Source of the DNA: an uncultured Eubacterium sp.
GTDB taxonomy: Bacteria; Bacillota; Clostridia; Lachnospirales; Lachnospiraceae
NCBI GenBank assembly: GCA_947178105.1
Contig: CAMWXD010000046.1
Span: 1 to 33,870, forward strand
Reading direction: 5' to 3'
Length of the DNA: 33,870 nucleotides
Within the stretch, counting starts at the first letter, position 1, and every line of letters starts with the position of its first letter. Positions 1 to 7,055 of the stretch are shown piece by piece. Position numbers and translations under genes: made by a program. The notes below the pieces were generated by a model. That model was not told where the DNA came from and made no database searches. It saw nothing but the letters and a program-made list of their open reading frames with translations.

Positions 1-138
1 ATAAACAAGCACTAATAGAACAGTTTTAAAATAACAATTCCTAACAAAATGTTATCTTTTTACATTTGTGCAACGATTTAGCAATCGGCAGCAGTTCCGG
101 GGCTGGGATGGGTGCCTTGTCCTGCTACCATAGGACAT
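1..138. other. No gene recognised
   Basis: No convincing coding region is visible here. A 6-bp perfect stem (118-123 with 132-137) follows the yoeB terminator region but has no T-run on the plus strand, so I assign it no function. The stretch reads as downstream flank of the minus-strand toxin gene. Confidence 0.5.
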
Positions 139-170
139 AAAAAAGGAAGCTGCCATTGTGACAACTTCCC
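139..170 (-). terminator. Intrinsic terminator of the yoeB-type gene
   Basis: Read on the minus strand, a GGAAG arm (165-169) pairs with CTTCC (145-149), with further weaker pairing inside, and is followed at once by a run of six T (139-144). It begins only a few bases after the toxin stop codon at 176-178. Confidence 0.65.
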
Positions 171-175
171 ATGCT

Positions 176-445
176 TTAATCTTCATAATGTCCTTTGCAA
201 GATATAATTTTGATATTTTGTGCTTCATCAATGCCATATATAAGGCGGTTTGCTTCATCTATCCGTCTGCTGTACAGTCCTGATTTGCCATGCTTTAGCA
301 GTTCCGGCTTTCCTATACCATGCAAGGCTCCGTTGCGCTTTATATCTTCTAGCAGGCTGTTTATCTTCTTTAATGTCTTTTTATCCTTCGTTTGCCAATA
401 TAGATAATCGCCCCAGCCTTTCGAATCAAAAGTCAAATCATTCAT
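176..445 (-). CDS. yoeB: YoeB/Txe-family mRNA interferase toxin
   Basis: An 89-residue protein with the length and layout of YoeB, the ribosome-dependent mRNA endonuclease of yefM-yoeB type II toxin-antitoxin modules. Visible family features are the DYLYWQ segment near the N terminus, the GKPELLKHG stretch, the SRRIDEANRLIY core that carries the catalytic Glu and Arg, and a C-terminal His-Tyr pair (GHYED) matching the His/Tyr ending of E. coli YoeB. In known systems YefM neutralises it and represses the operon. Here the start codon overlaps the stop of a 29-codon ORF (ATGA at 442-445), the arrangement expected for an antitoxin-toxin pair, but no full-length antitoxin is visible upstream. Either the antitoxin has decayed or the partner is elsewhere. 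Family assignment is firm; activity is unknown. Confidence 0.9.
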   Translation of the reverse strand: MNDLTFDSKGWGDYLYWQTKDKKTLKKINSLLEDIKRNGALHGIGKPELLKHGKSGLYSRRIDEANRLIYGIDEAQNIKIISCKGHYED

Positions 446-531
446 TTTGTGGCTTCTCCACTCCTTTGTATTCCATGCCTTTTTTCAAATTCTAAGATTC
501 GTTCGCTGGGCTTCCAGTCCTCGGATTCCAT
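442..531 (-). pseudogene. Short ORF upstream of yoeB, possible antitoxin remnant
   Basis: A 29-codon reading frame (starts MESEDWKPSERI) whose TGA overlaps the yoeB ATG. Upstream, the same frame stays open for about 20 more codons but is broken by a TAA directly before this ATG. That suggests the tail of a longer protein which lost its N-terminal part or acquired a stop. The position is where a YefM/Phd-type antitoxin should end, but the residues do not resemble a YefM C terminus that I can recognise, so the identity is inference from position only. It could also be a leader peptide that couples translation to yoeB. Confidence 0.4.
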
Positions 532-612
532 TTAAACAATTGATGTGTGTTTCCCCACCTCGTGAATAGTAACAGAAACTGGATGAAAATGATGATTCAA
601 AAATTGAATTGT

Positions 613-641
613 TTGACTATATGGCATATTTGCCATATAAT
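613..641 (+). promoter_or_regulatory. Sigma-A promoter with operator for higBA-like operon
   Basis: TTGACT (613-618) and TATAAT (636-641) are separated by exactly 17 bp. The spacer and half of the -10 box are covered by a perfect 9-bp inverted repeat: TATATGGCA (618-626), a 4-bp centre, and TGCCATATA (631-639). A dimer bound here would block RNA polymerase. HigA-type antitoxins are known to repress their own operon through such palindromes. The toxin start lies 30 bp downstream with an AGGAG site at 660-664. Confidence 0.8.
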
Positions 642-670
642 AAAGGTATAGAACAAATGAGGAGAATCTT

Positions 671-1024
671 ATGGATCAATTTACAGTCGAATTTTATGAA
701 ACAGTGGAAGGTAAAATTCCGGTAGAAAAATTTCTTATGGGGTTAGATATAAAAATGAGAACTAAATTATTAATGCTTATGAAAGTACTACAAGAAAAAG
801 GAAATCATTTAAGAGAACCATATAGCAAGCATTTGGATGATGGAATTTTTGAGATCAGGGGAAAAATAGGAAATGATGTTTCAAGAGTCTTATATTTTTT
901 CTTTTATGATAGAAAAATAATTATTACGAATGGTTTTGTTAAAAAGTCTCAGAAAACGCCTAAGGCAGAAATAGAATTAGCAAAAAAGTATAGAAAAGAT
1001 TATATAGGAAGGTTTGGTAAATAA
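671..1024 (+). CDS. higB: HigB/RelE-like toxin (phage Gp49-like family)
   Basis: A 117-residue protein of the Gp49-like/HigB branch of the RelE superfamily, which cleaves mRNA on the ribosome. Supporting features are the FYETVEGKIPVEKFL opening, the FEIRGKIGNDVSRVLYFF core with basic residues typical of this fold, and the late NGFVKKSQKTP segment characteristic of the family. The ATG is preceded by AGGAG six bases upstream. The gene comes first and the antitoxin second, the usual higBA order. Base composition is strikingly AT-rich compared with the genes from 2.4 kb onward, suggesting acquisition by transfer. The family call is strong; the symbol is by analogy. Confidence 0.88.
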   Translation: MDQFTVEFYETVEGKIPVEKFLMGLDIKMRTKLLMLMKVLQEKGNHLREPYSKHLDDGIFEIRGKIGNDVSRVLYFFFYDRKIIITNGFVKKSQKTPKAEIELAKKYRKDYIGRFGK

Positions 1025-1025
1025 T

Positions 1026-1319
1026 ATGAAAACATTAGATCAATTTTTAAATGAACAGTTGAAAAATGAAGAATTCGAAAAAGAATGGGAATATATCCAG
1101 CCTGAAATGGATGTGATTCGGGCGATGGTTGATGCCAGAATTTCTCAAAATCTCACTCAAAAAGATTTAGCTGAAAAAACGGGTATTAATCAGGCTGATA
1201 TAAGTAAATTGGAAAATGGTACGAGAAATCCATCATTAAAATTATTGAAACGTCTTGCAGATGGTATGGATATGAAATTAAAGCTGGAATTTGTTCCTAA
1301 AAATACTGCTAAAAATTGA
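1026..1319 (+). CDS. higA: HigA-like XRE-family antitoxin
   Basis: A 97-residue protein with a Cro/C1-type helix-turn-helix in its second half: the segment NLTQKDLAEKTGINQADISK is a textbook HTH, followed by LENGTRNPSLKLLKRLADG. The N-terminal part (FLNEQLKNEEFEKEWE) is typical of antitoxins that pair with Gp49-like toxins. I chose ATG 1026, two bases after the toxin stop; an in-frame TTG at 1014 would overlap the toxin gene and has poorer spacing to the AGGAAGG at 1006-1012. It should bind and neutralise the toxin and, by inference, repress the operon through the palindrome at 618-639. Confidence 0.9.
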   Translation: MKTLDQFLNEQLKNEEFEKEWEYIQPEMDVIRAMVDARISQNLTQKDLAEKTGINQADISKLENGTRNPSLKLLKRLADGMDMKLKLEFVPKNTAKN

Positions 1320-1383
1320 AAATGGCAACTGTATGTGATAGTGCCCAAAAGAACAGGAAATAGATTAGGGAGACAACTAACGA

Positions 1384-1430
1384 AAGAGGTGTAATGCCTT
1401 CTGAAATAACCAAGGATTTACACCTTTTTA
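1384..1430 (+). terminator. Terminator of higBA, possibly bidirectional
   Basis: AGGTGTAA (1387-1394) pairs with TTACACCT (1418-1425), with a further CCTT/AAGG pairing inside the loop, and is followed by a T-rich run. Flanking A and T runs extend the stem, so it could also end transcription from the minus-strand transglutaminase-like gene. The rest of 1320-1499 shows no gene. Confidence 0.65.
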
Positions 1431-1499
1431 ATTTGTTTATTTATGATTTTATATATCTTATATATCTGCAATCTCACGCGGTGACATTCTAAAGGTTGA

Positions 1500-2102
1500 T
1501 CAGGCAAGCTCTAACGTATCCGGCAGCAAATTTTGATACATATAGATTGCATCTGAATTTTGTTCCAGCACCTTCATTAGTTTTTCACTCGGATATGCAT
1601 GATTATCCCTGTAATCGTACTCACCATACTGCGGACGGATTTGGAACGCCAGCTTCTCCTCCTCTGTAGAATACGCTGCCTGTATTTTTTCTGTATTTCC
1701 CCTTGCGTCCAGACGAATCCACTTATGAAGAGACGAAAGATACACCGTATTTAACGCATGGATGCAATAGCCTGCATCTGGGGTGTCTAATAGGGTAAGC
1801 CTCTGGTAGCTGAATCCGGCAGGAACCCCATTCGCCCTTAAAAGCGCGGCAAGTAAATTGGCTTTTGCCCAGCAGATGCCTACGCCTTCTTTTAATACAT
1901 CACTTGCGCTGACAGTCACTCTCCGATCCTGGACGTCCCAGGAATGGCTGATCTTGTCCCGGACAAAATAATAGGTATCTCTTACCAAGCCTTCCTCTGT
2001 TTCAGAATGGGATTTTAACAAATCCGCCTGTTTCCTGACCAATGCATTCTCATAATCTACATATTTTGAACTTTCTAAGTAATTTTGGAATTCGTTTTTC
2101 AT
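1500..2102 (-). CDS. Transglutaminase-like superfamily protein
   Basis: A 200-residue soluble protein with the cysteine-protease-like triad of the transglutaminase-like fold: Cys77 in GVGICWAKA, His115 in YCIHALNTVYL, and Asp132 in WIRLDARGN. No signal peptide or membrane segment is visible, so it is probably cytoplasmic. The family includes proteases and amidases; bacterial members of this size often have no assigned substrate, and I cannot assign one. The ATG overlaps the stop of the upstream acetyltransferase remnant by four bases, and GGGAGGC lies six bases before it, so it was probably once co-translated with an intact acetyltransferase. Confidence 0.82.
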   Translation of the reverse strand: MKNEFQNYLESSKYVDYENALVRKQADLLKSHSETEEGLVRDTYYFVRDKISHSWDVQDRRVTVSASDVLKEGVGICWAKANLLAALLRANGVPAGFSYQRLTLLDTPDAGYCIHALNTVYLSSLHKWIRLDARGNTEKIQAAYSTEEEKLAFQIRPQYGEYDYRDNHAYPSEKLMKVLEQNSDAIYMYQNLLPDTLELA

Positions 2103-2333
2103 TCTTGCCTCCCAGGATATTCGTTCGAAAAATACAACTGATCAAAAGCTTTTGCTTGTTCGCGGTGCAGATCTTCATCAAAACCAACGCCTTTTCTCTG
2201 ATAATCCGGCAAAACGCTGAGCGGCCCAAAATTCAAAACTGGAATCACACCATTGGAAATTCTCACTTTCGCATGACTGCAAATCACATGCCCGACAGCT
2301 ATATGGCTGCTCGTTTCTGATTGAAATATCCAT
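2099..2333 (-). pseudogene. GNAT N-acetyltransferase remnant
   Basis: Pieces of one GNAT acetyltransferase (YhbS-like) are present but not joined in one frame. A start-like stretch, MDISIRNEQP, begins at 2333 in one frame. A second frame (2099-2287) carries VLNFGPLSVLPDYQRKGVG, which includes the acetyl-CoA-binding Q-x-x-G-x-G loop. That runs directly into a C-terminal-like tail (HREQAKAFDQLYF). The usual section between the acetyl-CoA loop and the tail is missing, and so is most of the N-terminal half. The total of about 75 codons is less than half a normal GNAT. I read it as a decayed gene with at least two deletions and a frameshift, not a functional enzyme. Confidence 0.7.
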
Positions 2334-2344
2334 TTTCTCTAAAC

Positions 2345-2380
2345 ACAGCCTGAAATGCAATTTCTCACATTCCAGGCTGT
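2345..2380 (-). terminator. Hairpin downstream of nfnB-like gene
   Basis: ACAGCCTG (2345-2352) pairs with CAGGCTGT (2373-2380), with further AAATG/CATT pairing inside. It starts 15 bp after the stop at 2395. The T-run is stronger on the plus strand than on the minus strand, so termination of the minus-strand operon here is likely but not certain. Confidence 0.5.
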
Positions 2381-2394
2381 CCCTTTTTACAACT

Positions 2395-3777
2395 CTATTT
2401 TTTTGTCAAATATTCATGGATTCCTTTTGCCGCCGCTTTTCCAGCCCCCATCGCAAGGATTACGGTAGCTGCGCCGGTAACGGCATCCCCGCCTGCGAAT
2501 ACGCCTGGCTTGGACGTCTGCCCGTTTTCTTCTTCTGCCACGATGCACTGCCAGCGGTTCGTATCCAGGCCGCTTGTCGTGGAAGAGATCAGCGGATTCG
2601 GCGAGGTGCCCAGAGACATAATCACAGTGTCACATGCGATCTCGTATTCTGAGCCAGGGACTTCCACCGGCCTTCTTCTGCCGGATTCGTCTGGTTCGCC
2701 AAGCTCCATTTTGATAATGCGGATGCCTTTTACCCAGCCGTTTTCATCCACAAGGATCTCCTGCGGGTTTTGGAGCAGGTCGAAAATAATGCCTTCCTCC
2801 TTGGCATGGTGCACTTCTTCTACTCTTGCCGGAAGCTCTGCCTCGCTTCTGCGGTATACGATATGTACCTCCGCGCCGAGACGCAGCGCTGTCCTTGCCG
2901 CATCCATTGCCACGTTGCCGCCGCCGACTACGACGACCTTCTTGCCTTCGGAGATCGGGGTGTCATAATCTTTAAAGGATTTCATCAGGTTGTTGCGGGT
3001 TAAAAATTCATTTGCGGAAAATACGCCGTTTGCCTGTTCGCCCGGAATGCCCATAAATTTTGGCAGCCCTGCGCCGGAGCCGATAAACACAGCTTCAAAC
3101 CCTTCTTCTTCCATCAATTCATCGATCGTAACCGCTTTTCCGATCACTACGTTTGTCTCGATTTTTACGCCAAGCGATTTTACGTTTTCCACTTCCTGTG
3201 CAACGACACGCTCCTTTGGCAGACGGAATTCCGGGATACCGTATACAAGGACGCCGCCGGCTTCATGCAGTGCTTCAAAGATCGTTACATCATAGCCAAG
3301 CCTTGCCAGATCTCCGGCACAGGTAAGCCCCGCCGGGCCCGAACCGATGACTGCGACTTTTCTGCCGTTTTTCTGTGCAGACGGCGACGGCTTGATGCCG
3401 TTTTCCCCTGCCCAGTCGGCAGCAAAACGCTCCAGCTTGCCGATGGATACCGGCTCGCCCTTAATGCCGCGGATGCACTTGCCCTCGCATTGGGATTCCT
3501 GCGGACAGACACGGCCGCAGACAGCCGGCAGCGCGGAAGATTCTGCGATGGCCTGGTAAGATTTTTCAATATTCCCTTCTTTTATCTGCTGGATAAACGC
3601 CGGGATATCAATGCCTACCGGACATCCCTTGACGCACTGCGCATTTTTGCAGTTCAGGCATCTGGAAGCCTCTTCCATCGCCTCTTCCTTGGAATAGCCC
3701 AGGCACACCTCTTCAAAATTTGCTGCACGAACGTGCGGCTCCTGCTCCTTGATCGGTACTCTTTTCATTACATCCAT
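2395..3777 (-). CDS. nfnB: NfnB/GltA-like NADPH-binding flavoprotein subunit
   Basis: A 460-residue protein of the glutamate synthase small-subunit family, in the form found in clostridial NfnAB. In NfnAB this subunit binds NADPH, FAD and two [4Fe-4S] clusters and takes part in reversible electron bifurcation between NADH, ferredoxin and NADP. Visible here are two cysteine groups (Cys40, 43, 48, 52 and Cys87, 91, 97, 101), the FAD loop GSGPAG at 145-150, and a second Rossmann site VVVGGGNVAMDAA for NADPH. The start overlaps the nfnA stop (TAATG), so the two subunits are translated together. Many annotations call this gltA. No large glutamate synthase subunit lies nearby, and the partner gene is NfnA-like, which favours NfnB. 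Confidence 0.88.
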   Translation of the reverse strand: MDVMKRVPIKEQEPHVRAANFEEVCLGYSKEEAMEEASRCLNCKNAQCVKGCPVGIDIPAFIQQIKEGNIEKSYQAIAESSALPAVCGRVCPQESQCEGKCIRGIKGEPVSIGKLERFAADWAGENGIKPSPSAQKNGRKVAVIGSGPAGLTCAGDLARLGYDVTIFEALHEAGGVLVYGIPEFRLPKERVVAQEVENVKSLGVKIETNVVIGKAVTIDELMEEEGFEAVFIGSGAGLPKFMGIPGEQANGVFSANEFLTRNNLMKSFKDYDTPISEGKKVVVVGGGNVAMDAARTALRLGAEVHIVYRRSEAELPARVEEVHHAKEEGIIFDLLQNPQEILVDENGWVKGIRIIKMELGEPDESGRRRPVEVPGSEYEIACDTVIMSLGTSPNPLISSTTSGLDTNRWQCIVAEEENGQTSKPGVFAGGDAVTGAATVILAMGAGKAAAKGIHEYLTKK

Positions 3778-4667
3778 TATTTGTCACCTCCGCAATTTCC
3801 GCATCCGCCATGGTGGGTATCTCCCTCTTCAAGCTTTAGCATTGCCCTTCCTTCCTGTGTCTTGTACTGCTGCTGGCGCTTCATTGCCAGGTCAAAATCT
3901 ACCTGGTGCCCGTCAAATTCCGGCCCGTCCACACATGCAAACTTCACTTTTCCGCCGACAATCAGACGGCAGGCGCCGCACATTCCCGTACCGTCCACCA
4001 TAATCGGATTCATCGATACGATGGTCGGTATTTCCAGTTTTTTTGTCAACAGGCTGACAAATTTCATCATAATCATCGGCCCGATCGCTACACAGTGATC
4101 GTATGTTTTTCCTTCATCCACCAAAGCCTGGAGCTGGTCGGTGCCCATTCCATGGAATCCATATGTACCATCATCTGTAGTTACGTACAGGTTTGTTGCA
4201 ACGGCACGCATTTCTTCTACATAAAATAATAACTCTTTATTACGGGCACCCATAATAACGTCACAGTCCACGCCATGCTCTTTCAGCCACTTTACCTGCG
4301 GATAGACCGGCGCCGTCCCTACGCCGCCGGCAATAAATACGATCTTCTTTTTCTTTGTCTCTTCCAGATTTTTTTCCTCACAAATCTCAGAAGCACATCC
4401 AAGCGGTCCTACAAAATCACGGAAACAATCTCCTTCATTCAGATCTTCCATCCGTTTTGTAGAATACCCGACTGTCTGAAAGACAATCGTAACTGTCCCT
4501 TCCCCGCGGTCATAATCGCAGATCGTAAGCGGGATCCGCTCGCCTTCCTCGTCCATCTTGACAATGACAAACTGTCCAGGCAGGCACGACTTTGCCACGC
4601 GCGGCGCTTTGACCACCATCAGATAAATCTTATCTGCCAGTAACTCTTTTTTTACGATTGAAAACAT
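3777..4667 (-). CDS. nfnA: NfnA-like ferredoxin-NADP(+) reductase subunit
   Basis: A 296-residue FAD/NAD(H)-binding protein of the dihydroorotate dehydrogenase electron-transfer subunit family, the small subunit of NfnAB. Features are the FAD region around GQFVIVKM and RIPLTICDYD, the nucleotide site FIAGGVGTAPVYPQ (112-124), and the [2Fe-2S] cysteines in GTGMCGACR (230, 233) and FACVDGPEFDG (245). A Cys-containing tail (HGGCGNCGGDK) ends the protein. The start is ATG 4667 with GGAGG seven bases upstream; the same frame stays open further upstream, but that part overlaps the preceding gene and lacks family residues. The pair should balance NADPH, NADH and reduced ferredoxin in an anaerobe. 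Confidence 0.88.
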   Translation of the reverse strand: MFSIVKKELLADKIYLMVVKAPRVAKSCLPGQFVIVKMDEEGERIPLTICDYDRGEGTVTIVFQTVGYSTKRMEDLNEGDCFRDFVGPLGCASEICEEKNLEETKKKKIVFIAGGVGTAPVYPQVKWLKEHGVDCDVIMGARNKELLFYVEEMRAVATNLYVTTDDGTYGFHGMGTDQLQALVDEGKTYDHCVAIGPMIMMKFVSLLTKKLEIPTIVSMNPIMVDGTGMCGACRLIVGGKVKFACVDGPEFDGHQVDFDLAMKRQQQYKTQEGRAMLKLEEGDTHHGGCGNCGGDK

Positions 4668-4692
4668 ACTCAACCTCCACTTTATCTTTTTA

Positions 4693-5640
4693 TTATGAAA
4701 AATACACAAGCTCATCTTCCGGTTTTTCCGCCGGCTTGACCGAGACTGGGTACAGCACCGGCCCTTTGCCCCTGTATTCCATGGCAAATTCATATTTTAC
4801 CTCAGCGGTCAGGTCAATCCAGGAGCGGTGTGCAATCTCATCCGCCCGGTCATACCTGCACTTAAAGCCAATAAACTGGATATCCGCCTCGCAGCAGGTC
4901 ATTGCAAACCTGCCCGGCACAAATATGCCGCGCTTCATCTTGTGCTCCGGACGGTATACAAGCGCCAGGAAACGGATTTTCTTTCCCTCATATTTTTTCG
5001 GGTTGTCCATTGCATCCAGATACCAGATCCCATAATCCGCATCGGAAAGCTCGATCAGATCAGCATTGACGTCAAACGGCAGCTCCTCCATATCACGGTC
5101 GTCAATCGTCCCGTCTTTGCGTTCATAGACAATCTGCGCCCTGCGGTTTAATGCTTTGACTGTCCTGCGGAATTTTCCCCTCGGCGTATCATCGTCACAC
5201 CGGTTAAAAATCACCACATCCACAGAAAACAACTGTTCCATCATCATCGCACGCATATTTGCCAGATACATCTCAAACGTATCCGCATCCACCGTCGCCA
5301 AAGACTGTACAATTTCCCACCCGGCAGGCAGCTTCATCTCCAAAAACGGGCCAACCTCCCATGTACCGTTATACTCGATAAATACCTGCTGCGGATGATA
5401 TTTCTCATTCAACTGCGCCAGCTTTTCTTCGGTCAGCTCCTCCTGCTCCTCAATCATCGCAAGATTGCCTGTAATCGTCCGCAATTTTGCTTCATCATAC
5501 TCTACATCGCCATCCTCACAGCAAATGACCAGATTGCGTGCATCCTTGCCGAATTCGTTGTCATATAAAGTCTCATGGATCAGCGAAGTCTTTCCGCTGT
5601 CCATAAAACCGGTAAATAAATATACTGGAATTTCCTCCAT
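4693..5640 (-). CDS. CobW-like GTPase fused to DUF1980 (YcgQ-type) domain
   Basis: A 315-residue two-part protein. The N-terminal ~180 residues are a CobW/G3E-type GTPase: P-loop GFMDSGKT at 11-18, IEYNGTWEVG where CobW has its Walker B region, and NRCD in place of NKxD. The CxCC metal-binding motif of CobW proteins is missing; the matching region reads LAMIEEQEELTEE. The C-terminal part (about 210-315) carries the FVPGRFAMTCCEADIQFIGF signature of DUF1980/TIGR03943, a domain usually attached to a small membrane protein partnered with a YraQ-like permease. No membrane segment is seen here. The gene sits 29 bp after the His-rich CobW gene and 25 bp before nfnA. I infer a metal-handling GTPase acting with its neighbour; the substrate is unknown. 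Confidence 0.8.
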   Translation of the reverse strand: MEEIPVYLFTGFMDSGKTSLIHETLYDNEFGKDARNLVICCEDGDVEYDEAKLRTITGNLAMIEEQEELTEEKLAQLNEKYHPQQVFIEYNGTWEVGPFLEMKLPAGWEIVQSLATVDADTFEMYLANMRAMMMEQLFSVDVVIFNRCDDDTPRGKFRRTVKALNRRAQIVYERKDGTIDDRDMEELPFDVNADLIELSDADYGIWYLDAMDNPKKYEGKKIRFLALVYRPEHKMKRGIFVPGRFAMTCCEADIQFIGFKCRYDRADEIAHRSWIDLTAEVKYEFAMEYRGKGPVLYPVSVKPAEKPEDELVYFS

Positions 5641-5669
5641 GTATCCGCTTCCTTTCCCTGCATATTGCG

Positions 5670-7001
5670 TTAAAGCTCAAACAATTCCATCAGCCTGTCC
5701 TGCGCCAGATTGCAGCCAATCACGCATAAACGCCCGGTATATTCCGGCTGCCCTTCCCGCAGCTCATATTCACCCGGCACCATATCAAAATAGATCCATG
5801 TCCCGTCCGTTGCTTCCACCATACCCTTTGCACGCAGCACCGTTCCATAATCTTCGGTCTCGGAAAGTACTTTTAATGCCTGTTCAATGGCAGCTTTTTC
5901 ATATTTATGCGGGGTTTCTTTTCCCCAGCTCGTAAAGATCTCGTCTGCATGGTGGTGTGCGTGCCCATGTCCGCCATGTTCATGGCCACCGTGTCCGTGC
6001 CCATGTCCGTCATGTCCGTGCTCGTGTCCATGCCCAACATGTCCATGCTCACCATGCCTATCGTGTTCATGCCCAACATGTTCATGCTCATCGTGCCCGC
6101 TATGCGCACCAGCGTTATGCCCATGCCCGTGGCATTCTCCTTCACCATGCCCGTGACACTCATGCCCATGCCCGCAGCATTCTTCTTGTGCACCTTCGCC
6201 ATGCCCATGACACTCATGTCCATGCCCGCAGCATTCTCCTTGTCCGCCTTCACCATGCCCGTGACACTCATGCTCATGCCTATGCCCGTGGCATTCTCCC
6301 TGCGCGCCTTCACCGTGCCCGTCATGTGCATGATGGTGATGGGCAGCATGTTCCGCCGCCTCTTTTGCATGGCGTGCTTCAGCCAACAGCTCCATTTCCA
6401 TAGAATTGCCCTGCTCTATCACTTTCAGGATGGCTTCTGCGGCAATCTCATCCCATGGGGTAGTAATAATTGCCGCTTTTTCGTTCAATGCCTGCATCTG
6501 CTTCACACATAGCTCCAGCTTTTCCTGTGTGACGTTCTGCGTCCTGCTGAGTACGATCGTCGTAGCAAACTCGATCTGGTTGTTAAAAAATTCGCCAAAT
6601 GCTTTCATCTGCTTGGAAGCTTTCATCGCATTCACGACCGTTACAAGTGCATTTAATTTGACATCCCGTTCTTTTTCAAGATCGATTACAGATTTCATAA
6701 CATCTGATAATTTTCCAACTCCGGACGGTTCGATCAAAATACGCTCCGGGTGGAATCTTTCCAATACTTCCTTCAGGTTCTTATCAAAATCGCCGACTAA
6801 GGAACAGCAGATGCAGCCGGAATTCAGCTCTGTAATCTCAATTCCTGCATCCTTTAAAAATCCCCCGTCAATGCCGACTTCGCCAAATTCATTCTCAATC
6901 AGTACAATCTTTTGTCCCTGAAAGACTTCTTCTATCATTTTTTTAATAAAGGTAGTCTTTCCTGCGCCTAAAAATCCTGAAATAATATCAATCTTTGTCA
7001 T
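5670..7001 (-). CDS. CobW/G3E metallochaperone GTPase with His-rich insert
   Basis: A 443-residue member of the CobW/P47K family of GTPases that deliver Zn, Co or Ni to client enzymes. Residues 1-~205 are the GTPase domain: P-loop GFLGAGKT (9-16), ENEFGEVGID (37-45), the CxCC metal motif GCICCSL (Cys63, 65, 66) and IEPSGVG (90-96). The usual NKxD is replaced by SRTQ. Residues 211-351 are an extremely His-rich insert (about 48 His and 9 Cys), part of it built from 18-20-residue repeats. Residues ~352-443 are the CobW C-terminal domain (VLRAKGMVE, WIYFDMVPGEYEL, RLCVIGCNL). The insert sits between the two domains, where other CobW proteins have short His stretches. It likely buffers many metal ions. 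First gene of the run ending with nfnB. Confidence 0.92.
   Translation of the reverse strand: MTKIDIISGFLGAGKTTFIKKMIEEVFQGQKIVLIENEFGEVGIDGGFLKDAGIEITELNSGCICCSLVGDFDKNLKEVLERFHPERILIEPSGVGKLSDVMKSVIDLEKERDVKLNALVTVVNAMKASKQMKAFGEFFNNQIEFATTIVLSRTQNVTQEKLELCVKQMQALNEKAAIITTPWDEIAAEAILKVIEQGNSMEMELLAEARHAKEAAEHAAHHHHAHDGHGEGAQGECHGHRHEHECHGHGEGGQGECCGHGHECHGHGEGAQEECCGHGHECHGHGEGECHGHGHNAGAHSGHDEHEHVGHEHDRHGEHGHVGHGHEHGHDGHGHGHGGHEHGGHGHAHHHADEIFTSWGKETPHKYEKAAIEQALKVLSETEDYGTVLRAKGMVEATDGTWIYFDMVPGEYELREGQPEYTGRLCVIGCNLAQDRLMELFEL
6117..6314 (-). repeat. In-frame tandem repeats in His-rich insert
   Basis: Four in-frame units encode residues 230-295 of the CobW protein: a 20-residue unit, two nearly identical 18-residue units (54 bp each, starting GEGGQGECC and GEGAQEECC), and a shortened 10-residue unit. 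The rest of the insert is shorter GHGH/EHGH-type repetition. The region can expand or contract by 54 bp without breaking the frame. Confidence 0.85.
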
Positions 7002-7055
7002 GCTTCCATCTTCTTTCTTTCCTATAATTTCCAGTCTTGTACTGGCGTGAACACA

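Noticed and set aside
2395..3777. Glutamate synthase small subunit acting with a GltB
   Set aside because: No large subunit is in the window and the overlapping partner is NfnA-like, so the NfnAB reading is preferred.
4668..4793. N-terminal extension of the nfnA reading frame
   Set aside because: It overlaps the end of the CobW-DUF1980 gene, lacks family residues, and ATG 4667 has a good GGAGG site.
6117..6314. Possible CRISPR-like or satellite array
   Set aside because: The units are in frame with the CobW gene, with no spacers of unique sequence between repeats.
5873..6403. Long open frames on both strands across the His-rich region
   Set aside because: They come from the repetitive codons of the His/Gly-rich insert; they show Met/Thr- or Arg/His-biased nonsense proteins with no start signals.
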